Shown: piece after piece, positions 1 through 8,079 of the stretch | How positions within the stretch are numbered: the first letter of the stretch is position 1 | How the letters are laid out: each line of letters begins with the position of its first letter | Source: RGIG6307 sp964424345 | GTDB taxonomy: Bacteria; Bacillota; Clostridia; Lachnospirales; Lachnospiraceae | Reading direction: 5' to 3' | Assembly (NCBI GenBank): GCA_964424345.1 | Contig: CAYRIK010000013.1 | Location: 1 to 42,743 of the forward strand | DNA: 42,743 nt | Translations under genes and position numbers: made by a program | Notes under the pieces: generated by a model | What the model was told of the DNA's origin: nothing | Databases searched by the model: none | Seen by the model: only the letters and a program-made list of their open reading frames with translations

Positions 1-53
1 CAAGTTGCAGCAGATTTACAGTCTGTCCCCTTTGGCCTCTCGGGAATCTGTCC
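1..53 (-). tRNA. tRNA-Tyr (GTA), 5' part, cut by window edge
   Basis: Read on the minus strand, the sequence starting at 53 gives a 7-base acceptor strand GGACAGA, then a D-arm of the form TTCCCGAGAGGCCAAAGGGG, then an anticodon stem-loop in which CAGA and TCTG flank the loop CTGTAAA. The anticodon is GTA, so this is tRNA-Tyr. The sequence after the anticodon stem (GCTGCAACTTG) fits the start of the long variable arm of a class II tRNA. The variable arm, T-arm and 3' acceptor lie outside the window. A matching promoter lies just upstream. Identity is clear from the anticodon arm and D-arm; the 3' end cannot be checked. Confidence 0.9.
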
Positions 54-82
54 ATGTAAGGGTTTCTCCCTGACAAGAACTA

Positions 83-111
83 ATATTAGCACACTCTACA
101 GAAAAATGCAA
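83..111 (-). promoter_or_regulatory. Promoter of the tRNA-Tyr gene
   Basis: On the minus strand there is a -35 box TTGCAT (111-106), a 17-base spacer and an extended -10 box TGC-TAATAT (hexamer 88-83). Transcription would start near 76, about 23 bases before the mature tRNA end. The spacing and position relative to the tRNA make this a good sigma-A promoter. Confidence 0.65.
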
Positions 112-184
112 GCATTTTTTTATTTTCAGTTTTTTTATTTTTTTTAAACAAATTGAAGTAAAATGATTGCTTTTCACCTACTAT

Positions 185-1138
185 ATGAAGTATAATTACG
201 ATATGAACAAAAAACACAAAATAATATCTATTTTTTTACTTGTAGTTGGTATTTTTGCCCTATGTTTGGGTTTTGCAGGAGTAATCCGCAGGATTCATGA
301 TACGAAACAAACGATACAAAAAGAATCCAATATAGCATCTTCGGATTCAAATTTACTCTTAACAGAAATAAGTTCTGAACTTTCTTCTTTAGTATCAGAA
401 TCCGAGACAGAAGCCTTATCTGAAACAGAAACATCAGAAGACATCACTTCTTCTACAGAGACAATGCTCTCTTCTGAAACAGAAACAGCACTTTCTACAG
501 AATCTGAGCAAACCTCTGAAACAGAAGTTGCTAGTGTATATGTGAGTCCGTATGACGATTATTTTACAACCTATCCAGACATTGCGGCATGGTTTCAGAT
601 TCCTGGTACAAACATTGATTATCCGGTTATGTGGACACCAGGAGACGAAACATACTACTTATATCGAAATTATGATGGAAGTGACAATATAAACGGTTCT
701 CTGTTATTGGATACAGACAGTTCTTTAACTCCGCTTACAACAAACCTCATTATTCATGGACATAACATGAAATCCGGTGCAATGTTTGGTAGTTTGCCGA
801 AGTATAAAGACGAAAGTTACTATGAGCAGCATAAGGAGATGCTCCTTTATACTCCAGACGGAGAACGCACTTATGAAATCGTTGCAGTATTTCGCTCTCA
901 GGTATTTAAAAAATCAGATACTTGTTTCAAATTTTACAAGTTCTTCCAAGCCGATACCGAAGAGGAATTTTATGATTTCTATGACAATATAAAAGCACTA
1001 TCCCTCTACGATACTGGCGTAACTGCCGAATTTGGTGACCATTTCATCACATTATCTACTTGTGTTTCTCATGTAGAAAATGGACGATTTGTAGTCGTCG
1101 CAAAGGAAGTTCCGAATGAACTTACCCCAACTGATTAA
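185..1138 (+). CDS. srtB: Class B sortase with Ser/Glu/Thr-rich stalk
   Basis: A membrane-anchored transpeptidase that should attach a surface protein to the cell wall. The reading frame is open from a TTG at 167; ATG codons at 185 and 203 are better starts, though none has a strong ribosome site. Numbering from the TTG frame: a transmembrane helix at about residues 18-40, a low-complexity stalk at about 56-122 rich in Ser, Glu and Thr with repeated SETE-like units, then the sortase fold. Catalytic residues are visible: His199 in IHGHNM, Cys299 in TLSTC and Arg307 in GRFVVV. The TLSTC box and the helix between the His and Cys regions fit class B. The next gene on the same strand encodes a protein with a VPKTG sorting signal, its likely substrate. 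Known clostridial class B sortases accept (S/P)PxTG-type signals rather than only NPQTN, which fits this pairing by inference. Confidence 0.88.
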   Translation: MKYNYDMNKKHKIISIFLLVVGIFALCLGFAGVIRRIHDTKQTIQKESNIASSDSNLLLTEISSELSSLVSESETEALSETETSEDITSSTETMLSSETETALSTESEQTSETEVASVYVSPYDDYFTTYPDIAAWFQIPGTNIDYPVMWTPGDETYYLYRNYDGSDNINGSLLLDTDSSLTPLTTNLIIHGHNMKSGAMFGSLPKYKDESYYEQHKEMLLYTPDGERTYEIVAVFRSQVFKKSDTCFKFYKFFQADTEEEFYDFYDNIKALSLYDTGVTAEFGDHFITLSTCVSHVENGRFVVVAKEVPNELTPTD

Positions 1139-1231
1139 GAACAGTTTAGATTTTGTGATTTAATAAACAGCTTGCTGTTGCGTCATTTCACAAACTATCT
1201 ATTGTTAATAACGAATACAGGAGGTTTCACT

Positions 1232-2065
1232 ATGAAGAAATTATTTTCTATCTTTTCTGTAGCTCTATTTGCTGTTATCTTGCTTTGCCAAAATATTGTT
1301 CAGGCCGAAGCTGCAGATCCAACAACATATTGTATCCGATACGACAGTGACAAAGACCAATGGTACTATCAAGTAGGTTCTAGTTGGGATGATACCGTTC
1401 CACCACCAAGACGAGAGGTTTATTACATGTTCCAGACAATGAAGGATGGCGATTATGTAGTAGTGGACTCTCCAGATGACTGTGGAAAGATTACTATTGA
1501 TTTTAATTTAGGAAATCTTACGATTCTTCCTAACAGTTCTGCAATCATTAGCTGTAAGAGCGTTGCTGAATATTATCAGCTTCATGACTCTACCGTTTCT
1601 ATCAGTGGAAATGTAGAAAAAGCTTTTGTATACGACAATGCAGTTGCAAACTTCAATAACAACGTAAACTATTTAGAATTGATTTATGCAACAGAACCTG
1701 AACCAACTATGGTTGCCCATGTCAGCGGAACTTGCTATGAACTTTGGGTTCATTCTTCTGACAATACTACTTTATACAGCCTTTGGAACTTCAAAGATGA
1801 ATTGGATTTCTATGATGGCACATTACAGACAAAGTATGGTAAATATGATGTAAATCCACCATCTTCAAAACCATCTGCTGTTACACCAAGCACTACAACA
1901 ACTACTCCTACGCCAGCTGCACCATCCAAACCAGCACCAAGCACTTCTGCTGATGAATACGATGATGTACCAAAAACTGGTGAATCCAGTGCTTATCTTT
2001 GGATGTTTGCTCTTTCTGCTCTTTGTTTAGCAGGCAGCTATTCTATCCGCAAAAAAGACTTCTAA
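1232..2065 (+). CDS. Secreted, sortase-anchored surface protein (VPKTG)
   Basis: A 277-residue wall-anchored protein of unknown function. The start at 1232 is set by an AGGAGG site at 1219-1224; the frame is open further upstream but without a better site. Residues 1-27 form a signal peptide with a KK start, a hydrophobic core and likely cleavage after an AEA motif. Residues 28-205 form a compact globular region with four Cys (34, 84, 108, 168) that could form disulfides. Residues 208-240 are a Pro/Thr/Ser-rich wall-spanning linker. The C-terminus is a classic sorting signal: VPKTG at 246-250, a hydrophobic helix, then a positively charged tail (RKKDF). It lies about 90 bases after the sortase gene, which is its probable processing enzyme. 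I do not recognise the globular domain. Confidence 0.8.
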   Translation: MKKLFSIFSVALFAVILLCQNIVQAEAADPTTYCIRYDSDKDQWYYQVGSSWDDTVPPPRREVYYMFQTMKDGDYVVVDSPDDCGKITIDFNLGNLTILPNSSAIISCKSVAEYYQLHDSTVSISGNVEKAFVYDNAVANFNNNVNYLELIYATEPEPTMVAHVSGTCYELWVHSSDNTTLYSLWNFKDELDFYDGTLQTKYGKYDVNPPSSKPSAVTPSTTTTTPTPAAPSKPAPSTSADEYDDVPKTGESSAYLWMFALSALCLAGSYSIRKKDF

Positions 2066-2094
2066 ATAATGAAACACCAAGTATTATAGAATAA

Positions 2095-2127
2095 AAAATC
2101 CTGAGAGCCAAAAGCTCTCAGGATTTT
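2095..2127. terminator. Bidirectional terminator overlapping the GH13 stop codon
   Basis: A perfect 14-base stem (AAAATCCTGAGAGC, 2095-2108, with GCTCTCAGGATTTT, 2114-2127) closes a 5-base loop, with A-runs on one side and T-runs on the other. It serves the plus-strand surface protein gene and the minus-strand amylase gene. The amylase stop codon (2126-2128) overlaps the stem. Confidence 0.85.
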
Positions 2128-4222
2128 ATTTTTCATATCGTAATACAATAGCAGATGTCTTTGGAAGTTCTAATATAATCTTTCCATTTTGTACCTGTAC
2201 ACGAACTGGATTTGTCGTAAATGTTGTATCTGTTGTAAGTACAAGTCTTGTCATTTCTGCTTGCATTGGGATACCAAGCTCCCATACAGAAATTGTCTTC
2301 TGCATCATTTGATCAGAATTATTCACCGCAATCACACATGCTGCCTTTGCATCAAATCTTCCATAAGAAAGGAAATTATAAGCACAATCCAAACGTTTTA
2401 AAGAACCCGTTTTTAATTCCTGATACTTTTTATGGATTGCGATTGTTGCCTTATGGAATGCAATCAATTCCTTATCTTCTTTTCCCCATGGATATGTTCT
2501 TCTGTTATCTGGATCTGTAAATCCACAAACTCCCGCTTCATCTCCATAATAAACCGTTGGTGCTCCCGGCCATGTCATCTGCATAACGACCGCCTCTCGC
2601 ATAACAGCTTTATTGATTCCTTCGTTTGCAGCTTCCGGACCAAGTGTATTGATTCTTCCAACCTTACGATTGGTACGAGTCAAGAAACGAGAATGATCAT
2701 GATTAGAAAGCTCATTCATTGCTACATATGCACTTGGCATCGTCATAGTAAAATACGTCATTGCATTCCAGAACGCTTCTGCATTGCCAAGCATATCACT
2801 TCGATAGCTGTCACTATGCTTTTGCATTCCTGTCAAAAACCACGTTACAGGCTCCATAAACGCATCATAATTCATAATGCTGTCCCATTCATTTCCCTGC
2901 AGCCAAGGTCTTGCATCACCGTAATGCTCTGCCAAAATCAATGCCTGTGGATTGACACTTTTTACTTTTTTACGGAATTTACGCCAAAACTCATGATTGT
3001 ACTCTGCTGAATTTCCAAGGTCAGCCGCCACATCCAATCTCCAACCATCAATATTATAAGGTGGTGAAATCCATTTTTGACTGATATATAAAATATAGTC
3101 TTCTAATTGTTTGCTCTGTTCATAATTAAGCTTTGGTAATGTATCGTGTCCCCACCAGCCTTCATAACTTTTGTTATAAGGCCATTTATCCTGTTCTTTA
3201 AATTTAAAAAAGCTGTGATATGGGCTTTGGGCACTAATATATGCTCCATTGGCATATCCTGGTGCATGTTCGTAGATGCACTCTCTGTCCAGCCATTTAT
3301 TAAAAGAACCACAATGATTAAAGACACCGTCCATAATAACCTTGATGCCTCGTTTATGTGCTTCCGCTACTACTTTAGCAAACAGCTCATTGCTCGCTTC
3401 AAGATTTTTTTTATTTGTAACACGATTGATATATTTTGTTGCAAGACGGTTTTCACGTTCTCCGTCTTTTAATATTTCGCCCTTTTCTTCTACGATACGT
3501 CCAATATGTGGATCGATATAATCATAATCCTGAATATCATACTTGTGATTAGAAGGAGAAACAAACAGAGGATTAAAGTACAAGACCTCAACTCCCAGTT
3601 CTTCCAAATAATCCATCTTATCAAGTACACCTTGAAGGTCACCGCCATAAAATTCGCGGACCCCCATCTGAGCCGGATATTTGAACCAGTCATCTACCTT
3701 TTGTGTATAATCATTGATATACAGGTACTCTTTTGTTTCTACATCATTTGTTTTGTCCCCATTATAGAAACGATCAACATAAATCTGGTACATGACAGCA
3801 CCTTTTGCCCATGCCGGTGTAGAAAATCCAGGAATGACACGAAACCACATACGTTCATCCGGCTTCGTCACCAATCCTCTTACGTCATAATATCCATACG
3901 CATTTCCTACATGTACTTCAAAATAATATTTGATCATTTCTGCCTGTAACTGATATTCCGTCTCATAATAATCAAACATCTCATCATGATGCACTTTTTG
4001 CATTTTCTGTCTTTTTTCTTTGATAATCAAATAGACATTATCTACATTATCCTTAGCAGTACGAAAGCGGATTTTGATTTTCTCGTACAATTTAGGCTCT
4101 GCAGGAATTACATATTCACCTGTTGTATCGCTAAATAATGCTCTGGCATGAAATACAGGGCGTAATTCTTGAATATATTGTTTTTGTAATTCTAATTTTT
4201 CGTCATGCTTCCACGCAGTCAC
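2126..4222 (-). CDS. GH13 neopullulanase / cyclomaltodextrinase-type alpha-glucosidase
   Basis: A 698-residue cytoplasmic alpha-amylase family enzyme expected to hydrolyse maltodextrins, cyclodextrins or pullulan fragments taken up by the cell. It starts with GTG at 4222, preceded by an AAGGGGG ribosome site; there is no signal peptide. An N-terminal beta-sandwich of about 125 residues resembles CBM34, followed by the GH13 barrel. The conserved regions are visible: DGVFNHCG, GWRLDVAAD with nucleophile Asp397, LAEHYGD with acid/base Glu432, and SNHDHSR with Asp509. The CBM34-type N-domain plus barrel and total length fit the neopullulanase/cyclomaltodextrinase group (GH13_20). The gene follows ftsH by 24 bases on the same strand, so it may share its transcript, which is unusual company for a glycosidase. 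Exact substrate is not decidable from sequence alone. Confidence 0.9.
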   Translation of the reverse strand: MTAWKHDEKLELQKQYIQELRPVFHARALFSDTTGEYVIPAEPKLYEKIKIRFRTAKDNVDNVYLIIKEKRQKMQKVHHDEMFDYYETEYQLQAEMIKYYFEVHVGNAYGYYDVRGLVTKPDERMWFRVIPGFSTPAWAKGAVMYQIYVDRFYNGDKTNDVETKEYLYINDYTQKVDDWFKYPAQMGVREFYGGDLQGVLDKMDYLEELGVEVLYFNPLFVSPSNHKYDIQDYDYIDPHIGRIVEEKGEILKDGERENRLATKYINRVTNKKNLEASNELFAKVVAEAHKRGIKVIMDGVFNHCGSFNKWLDRECIYEHAPGYANGAYISAQSPYHSFFKFKEQDKWPYNKSYEGWWGHDTLPKLNYEQSKQLEDYILYISQKWISPPYNIDGWRLDVAADLGNSAEYNHEFWRKFRKKVKSVNPQALILAEHYGDARPWLQGNEWDSIMNYDAFMEPVTWFLTGMQKHSDSYRSDMLGNAEAFWNAMTYFTMTMPSAYVAMNELSNHDHSRFLTRTNRKVGRINTLGPEAANEGINKAVMREAVVMQMTWPGAPTVYYGDEAGVCGFTDPDNRRTYPWGKEDKELIAFHKATIAIHKKYQELKTGSLKRLDCAYNFLSYGRFDAKAACVIAVNNSDQMMQKTISVWELGIPMQAEMTRLVLTTDTTFTTNPVRVQVQNGKIILELPKTSAIVLRYEK

Positions 4223-4246
4223 TATTAAACCCCCTTAAAACAGAGC

Positions 4247-6055
4247 CTATTCCTCATTCCAAAGTGCTTCAAACTCTTCACGAGTAATACGTTCTTTTTC
4301 TAACAGTAAGTCTGCACACTTATGCAGTATTGTTTCATGTTCCATAATGATTGCTTTCGCATCATCATAACATTTGCGTACAATGTCACGAACTTCTTCG
4401 TCAATTGTATTGGCTGTTTCATCGCCATAGCTTCTTGTTTGACCAAAATCTCTTCCAATGAATACTTCCTGACCATCATCATAATTGATTAAACCAAGTT
4501 TTTCACTCATACCAAAGCGTGTCACCATGCTTCTTGCCATAGAAGTTGCTTTCTGAATATCACTGGAAGCCCCTGTTGTAATATCATGGAAAATGATTTC
4601 TTCAGCAATACGACCGCCTAAAGATACCATAATATCCTGTGTCATCTTGCCCTTTGTCATAAACATTTCATCTTTTTCAGGAAGCGGCATGGTATAACCA
4701 GCTGCGCCATTTCCTGTTGGAATAATAGAAACTGTATAAACCGGATCCATATCTGGCAGACAATGGAATAAAATCGCATGACCAGCTTCATGATATGCTG
4801 TAATACGTTTTTCTTTGTCGGAAATTACACGACTCTTCTTTTCAGCACCAATACCAACTTTGATAAACGCCTTTTGGATATCTGCTTTTGTAATATACTT
4901 ACGCTGATCCATTGCTGCGATAATAGAACTTTCATTTAACAGATTTTCCAAATCAGCTCCTGTAAAGCCAACCGTTGTCATTGCAATCTGTTCTAAATCT
5001 ACATCATCTCCAAGAGGTCTGTTCTTTGCGTGTACTTTTAAGATTTCAATACGACCGCCTACGTCTGGACGATTTACTGTAATCTTTCTGTCAAAACGAC
5101 CTGGACGAAGGATTGCTGGATCTAATATATCTACACGATTGGTTGCTGCTAATACGATAATACCAGTATTCGCTGTAAATCCATCCATTTCTACCAGCAA
5201 TTGATTTAAGGTCTGCTCTCTCTCATCATGACCGCCGCCCATTCCTGTGCCACGCTTTCTTGCAACACCATCGATTTCATCGATAAAAATGATACAAGGT
5301 GCATTTTTCTTTGCATCTGCGAATAAATCTCTTACTCTGGATGCACCTACACCTACAAACATTTCCATAAAGTCAGAACCAGATACTGTAAAGAACGGAA
5401 CACCTGCTTCTCCTGCGATTGCTTTTGCAAGCAATGTCTTACCTGTTCCCGGAGGACCTTCTAATAAAACACCTTTTGGAATACGAGCGCCTACTTCTGT
5501 AAACTTAGAAGGATTTTTCAAAAATTCAATAATTTCTTCTAAATCTTCTTTTTCTTCTTTTAAGCCTGCAACATCTTTTAATTTTGTGTTGCTGTTGCTC
5601 TTTCTGGCACGACTCTTACCAAAATCGTTCATTTTATTGCCGCCATTCTGCTGTGCGTTCATCATACCAAAGAACAACATCACAAGGGCAGCTACAATTA
5701 AAAGCGGTAATAACTGATTGATAAACCAACTTTCTTCTGGTACTGCTTCTACATAAACAGGAACATCTTCCTGTACATCTACATCATTGACAAGATTTTC
5801 AATTTCTTTTGTATCTGTCACATGAAAACTATATCCGCCATCTTCGGTATACACATAAACCGTACCGGTCGGAACGTCTTTACTTGGGCTTAAAGTAATG
5901 TACTTTACCTGTCCTTCCTTTAAGTCCGTCTTTAAATCTGTTTTGGTATAACTAGTTGCTCGATTGGTTAGGTTTCCAACCCAAAGAAAGCAGCACAAAA
6001 GAGCACCTACTATAAGTAAGTACCAAAACATCCCATTGCTTCTTCTTTTTTTCAC
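4247..6055 (-). CDS. ftsH: ATP-dependent zinc metalloprotease FtsH
   Basis: Membrane-bound AAA+ protease that removes misfolded or regulatory membrane and cytosolic proteins. The 602-residue product starts with GTG at 6055, with a GAGGAG site five bases upstream. Two transmembrane helices (about 11-30 and 111-131) bracket an extracytoplasmic domain. The AAA domain has Walker A GPPGTGKT at 200-207, Walker B IIFIDE at 255-260 and the second region of homology with RPGRFD near 317-322. The protease domain has the zinc site HEAGH at 422-426 and a third ligand Asp499 in GASSD. Length and motifs are typical of the family. The gene follows hpt by 18 bases, the same order (tilS-hpt-ftsH) as in many Firmicutes, so co-transcription is likely. 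Confidence 0.97.
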   Translation of the reverse strand: MKKRRSNGMFWYLLIVGALLCCFLWVGNLTNRATSYTKTDLKTDLKEGQVKYITLSPSKDVPTGTVYVYTEDGGYSFHVTDTKEIENLVNDVDVQEDVPVYVEAVPEESWFINQLLPLLIVAALVMLFFGMMNAQQNGGNKMNDFGKSRARKSNSNTKLKDVAGLKEEKEDLEEIIEFLKNPSKFTEVGARIPKGVLLEGPPGTGKTLLAKAIAGEAGVPFFTVSGSDFMEMFVGVGASRVRDLFADAKKNAPCIIFIDEIDGVARKRGTGMGGGHDEREQTLNQLLVEMDGFTANTGIIVLAATNRVDILDPAILRPGRFDRKITVNRPDVGGRIEILKVHAKNRPLGDDVDLEQIAMTTVGFTGADLENLLNESSIIAAMDQRKYITKADIQKAFIKVGIGAEKKSRVISDKEKRITAYHEAGHAILFHCLPDMDPVYTVSIIPTGNGAAGYTMPLPEKDEMFMTKGKMTQDIMVSLGGRIAEEIIFHDITTGASSDIQKATSMARSMVTRFGMSEKLGLINYDDGQEVFIGRDFGQTRSYGDETANTIDEEVRDIVRKCYDDAKAIIMEHETILHKCADLLLEKERITREEFEALWNEE

Positions 6056-6073
6056 AAAAACTCCTCACACTTT

Positions 6074-6601
6074 TTATTCGTCAAATTTTACAATTCCAAT
6101 AAATGGAAGGTTGCGGTATTTCTGAGCATAATCTAAACCGAATCCTACTACAAATTCATCTGGAATTTCAAAACCGATATAATCTACATCCACTGGCTTT
6201 CTGCGTCTTTCTGGCTTATCTAATAATGTACAGAGTTTTAAGCTCTTTGGCTGTCTGTTCTGTAACATATCTAATAAATAGCTTAATGTATTTCCTGAGT
6301 CTACGATATCTTCGATTACAAGAACATCTCTTTCTAAAATAGATTCATCTAAATCCTTTGCAATCTTAATAACACCACTGGATTTTGTATCGTTTCCGTA
6401 GCTTGATACAGACATAAAATCTAACGTTACAGGAACAGTGATTCTCTTTGCTAATTCACAAGTAAAGAAAATACTTCCCTTTAAGATACATATAATGTGT
6501 AATTCTTTTCCTTCATAATCTTTAGAAATCTGTGCTGCAAGTTCTTCAATTCTTTTTGTAACCTTTTCTTCACTAAGCATTACTTCTATTCTCTCTGCCA
6601 T
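6074..6601 (-). CDS. hpt: Hypoxanthine phosphoribosyltransferase
   Basis: Purine salvage enzyme that makes IMP or GMP from hypoxanthine or guanine and PRPP. The chosen start is the ATG at 6601, giving MAERIEV and 175 residues, because a GGGAGG ribosome site lies just upstream; the frame is open further but that stretch overlaps tilS. The PRPP-binding loop VLVIEDIVDSGNT lies at 93-105 with the acidic pair Glu97-Asp98. The N-terminal GS loop (ILKGS) is at 39-43. Length matches bacterial HPRTs. The start codon is one base after the tilS stop codon, and its ribosome site lies inside tilS, so translation of the two is probably coupled. In Bacillus this enzyme also interacts functionally with TilS and FtsH; that is known elsewhere, not shown here. 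Confidence 0.95.
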   Translation of the reverse strand: MAERIEVMLSEEKVTKRIEELAAQISKDYEGKELHIICILKGSIFFTCELAKRITVPVTLDFMSVSSYGNDTKSSGVIKIAKDLDESILERDVLVIEDIVDSGNTLSYLLDMLQNRQPKSLKLCTLLDKPERRRKPVDVDYIGFEIPDEFVVGFGLDYAQKYRNLPFIGIVKFDE

Positions 6602-6602
6602 T

Positions 6603-8036
6603 TTACATTCCTCCCATGTATACCTGCAAAATATGATTTGTTTGTGGCGTAACTTTATAATATGCACTTATTCGCATTCCCGGAACCCATACAATATGAG
6701 AACCATCCGCTAATACGAGAAGCTTGTCACGTTCACTTTTTGGCACTTTCTCATTTACCAGATAATCCTGAAGCTTTTTTTTGCTTCCGTTATCATTGAT
6801 TGTGAGAAAATCCCCTTGTTCTCTATTTCTTAGCATAAGAACACTTCTTATTTTATCATAGTCAAACCATTTAGTACAATCGTTTTTCGGTATATTTTCC
6901 AAATTATTGCTGAAAATCAAAGAAGTTTGCAATGTACGTCCATCTGGCAGTAAATATATCTGATTCGGATGAATTTCTATCGGCAGTTCTGCTCCTATAC
7001 TATCTTCAGAATTTTGGAACTGCTGTTCAAAAATAAACTGCTCATATTGCTTGACTACCTGACACTGTTTTGGAAGCTGAATTGTTTTTTCACCCTCTTT
7101 TTCAAGAAGCTGCAATATCGCCTCAATATGCTTTTGCGTAATATCTTTTCTACTGTCAAATGCACATTCCATCGCTTCTATGATAATCATTTTCTGCAAT
7201 GCCGGATGTAATGCTGCAAATGGCTGCAATGCGATTGTCAGTTTTCCATTTGCCTGTTCTTGATTACTGTGCTGTGCTAAAAATTCTCGTGCCTGTTTTT
7301 GCATAAAATCAAATATCTCACCAAGCTGTTCCCCTGTACGATTCATATTTTCTACTGCTTTTGGTGCAATTTCTTCCGCAACCGGAAGGATATGCTGACG
7401 AATTTTATTTCTTGTATACACATCCATCAAATTTGTAGCATCTGTTACAAAGCTTCTATTTTTTTGTTTCAGATATGCTTCAATTTCAGTGCGGTTTACT
7501 GCAAGCAGCGGACGAATAATTGTATCTCTTTTTACTGGAATTCCTGACATTCCACGCAAACCTGTACCACGAAAAAGCTGAAACAGCATCGTCTCTGCCT
7601 GATCATTTTGATGATGTGCTACTGCAACTGCATCTAAATGCAGTTTTTGTCTATATTGTTCAAACAATATATACCTTGCTTTTCGTCCTGCTTCTTCTAC
7701 CGTTAACTTTTCCTCTTTTGCCAACTTTGGAACGTCTACATATTCACAATAAAATGCAATTTGGCGTTCTTTGCACAATGCTTCGCAAAAATCTGCATCT
7801 TGTTGAGCTTCTTTGCGAATCCCATGATGCACATGTACTGCCGCTAACTTTAAATCCCATGTTTTACGCATATGACACAGAACTTCTAATAGTGCAACAG
7901 AATCTGCCCCGCCTGATAAACCAATTAAAATGCCTTGATGTGGTGCAATCATATCATGTTTTTTCACAAATGCCATTACTTTTTGTTCCACGTTCACCAC
8001 TTTTGTATCTCCATTTCTTTGCATGTCTGCAATCAC
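6603..8036 (-). CDS. tilS: tRNA(Ile)-lysidine synthetase TilS
   Basis: Attaches lysine to C34 of the CAU-anticodon tRNA-Ile so that it reads AUA codons, using ATP. The frame opens with GTG at 8036 (477 residues); an ATG four codons later at 8024 is an equally possible start, and neither has a clear ribosome site. The PP-loop signature LSGGADS is at 40-46 in the long form, followed by the N-type ATPase core with the HHGIRKEA and HHQNDQAET motifs typical of TilS. The C-terminal third has the TilS substrate-binding domain (LQDYLVNEKVPKSERD). Length is normal. It lies between the spoIIE-like gene and hpt on the same strand. Confidence 0.95.
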   Translation of the reverse strand: MIADMQRNGDTKVVNVEQKVMAFVKKHDMIAPHQGILIGLSGGADSVALLEVLCHMRKTWDLKLAAVHVHHGIRKEAQQDADFCEALCKERQIAFYCEYVDVPKLAKEEKLTVEEAGRKARYILFEQYRQKLHLDAVAVAHHQNDQAETMLFQLFRGTGLRGMSGIPVKRDTIIRPLLAVNRTEIEAYLKQKNRSFVTDATNLMDVYTRNKIRQHILPVAEEIAPKAVENMNRTGEQLGEIFDFMQKQAREFLAQHSNQEQANGKLTIALQPFAALHPALQKMIIIEAMECAFDSRKDITQKHIEAILQLLEKEGEKTIQLPKQCQVVKQYEQFIFEQQFQNSEDSIGAELPIEIHPNQIYLLPDGRTLQTSLIFSNNLENIPKNDCTKWFDYDKIRSVLMLRNREQGDFLTINDNGSKKKLQDYLVNEKVPKSERDKLLVLADGSHIVWVPGMRISAYYKVTPQTNHILQVYMGGM

Positions 8037-8079
8037 TTATAAACAGCATTATAGTGATGCCAAAACAAGTTTGCAAGAA

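Noticed and set aside
103..120. AAAATGC-AA-GCATTTT palindrome as a terminator before the sortase gene
   Set aside because: A two-base loop cannot form a stable hairpin, and the sequence is better explained as the -35 region of the tRNA-Tyr promoter.
3506..3949. Plus-strand frame of 147 codons opposite the GH13 gene
   Set aside because: Shadow of the amylase gene; composition is that of reverse-complemented coding sequence and no start signal is present.
5247..5717. Long plus-strand frame opposite ftsH
   Set aside because: It lies entirely within the conserved ftsH ATPase coding sequence and has no ribosome site or recognisable product.
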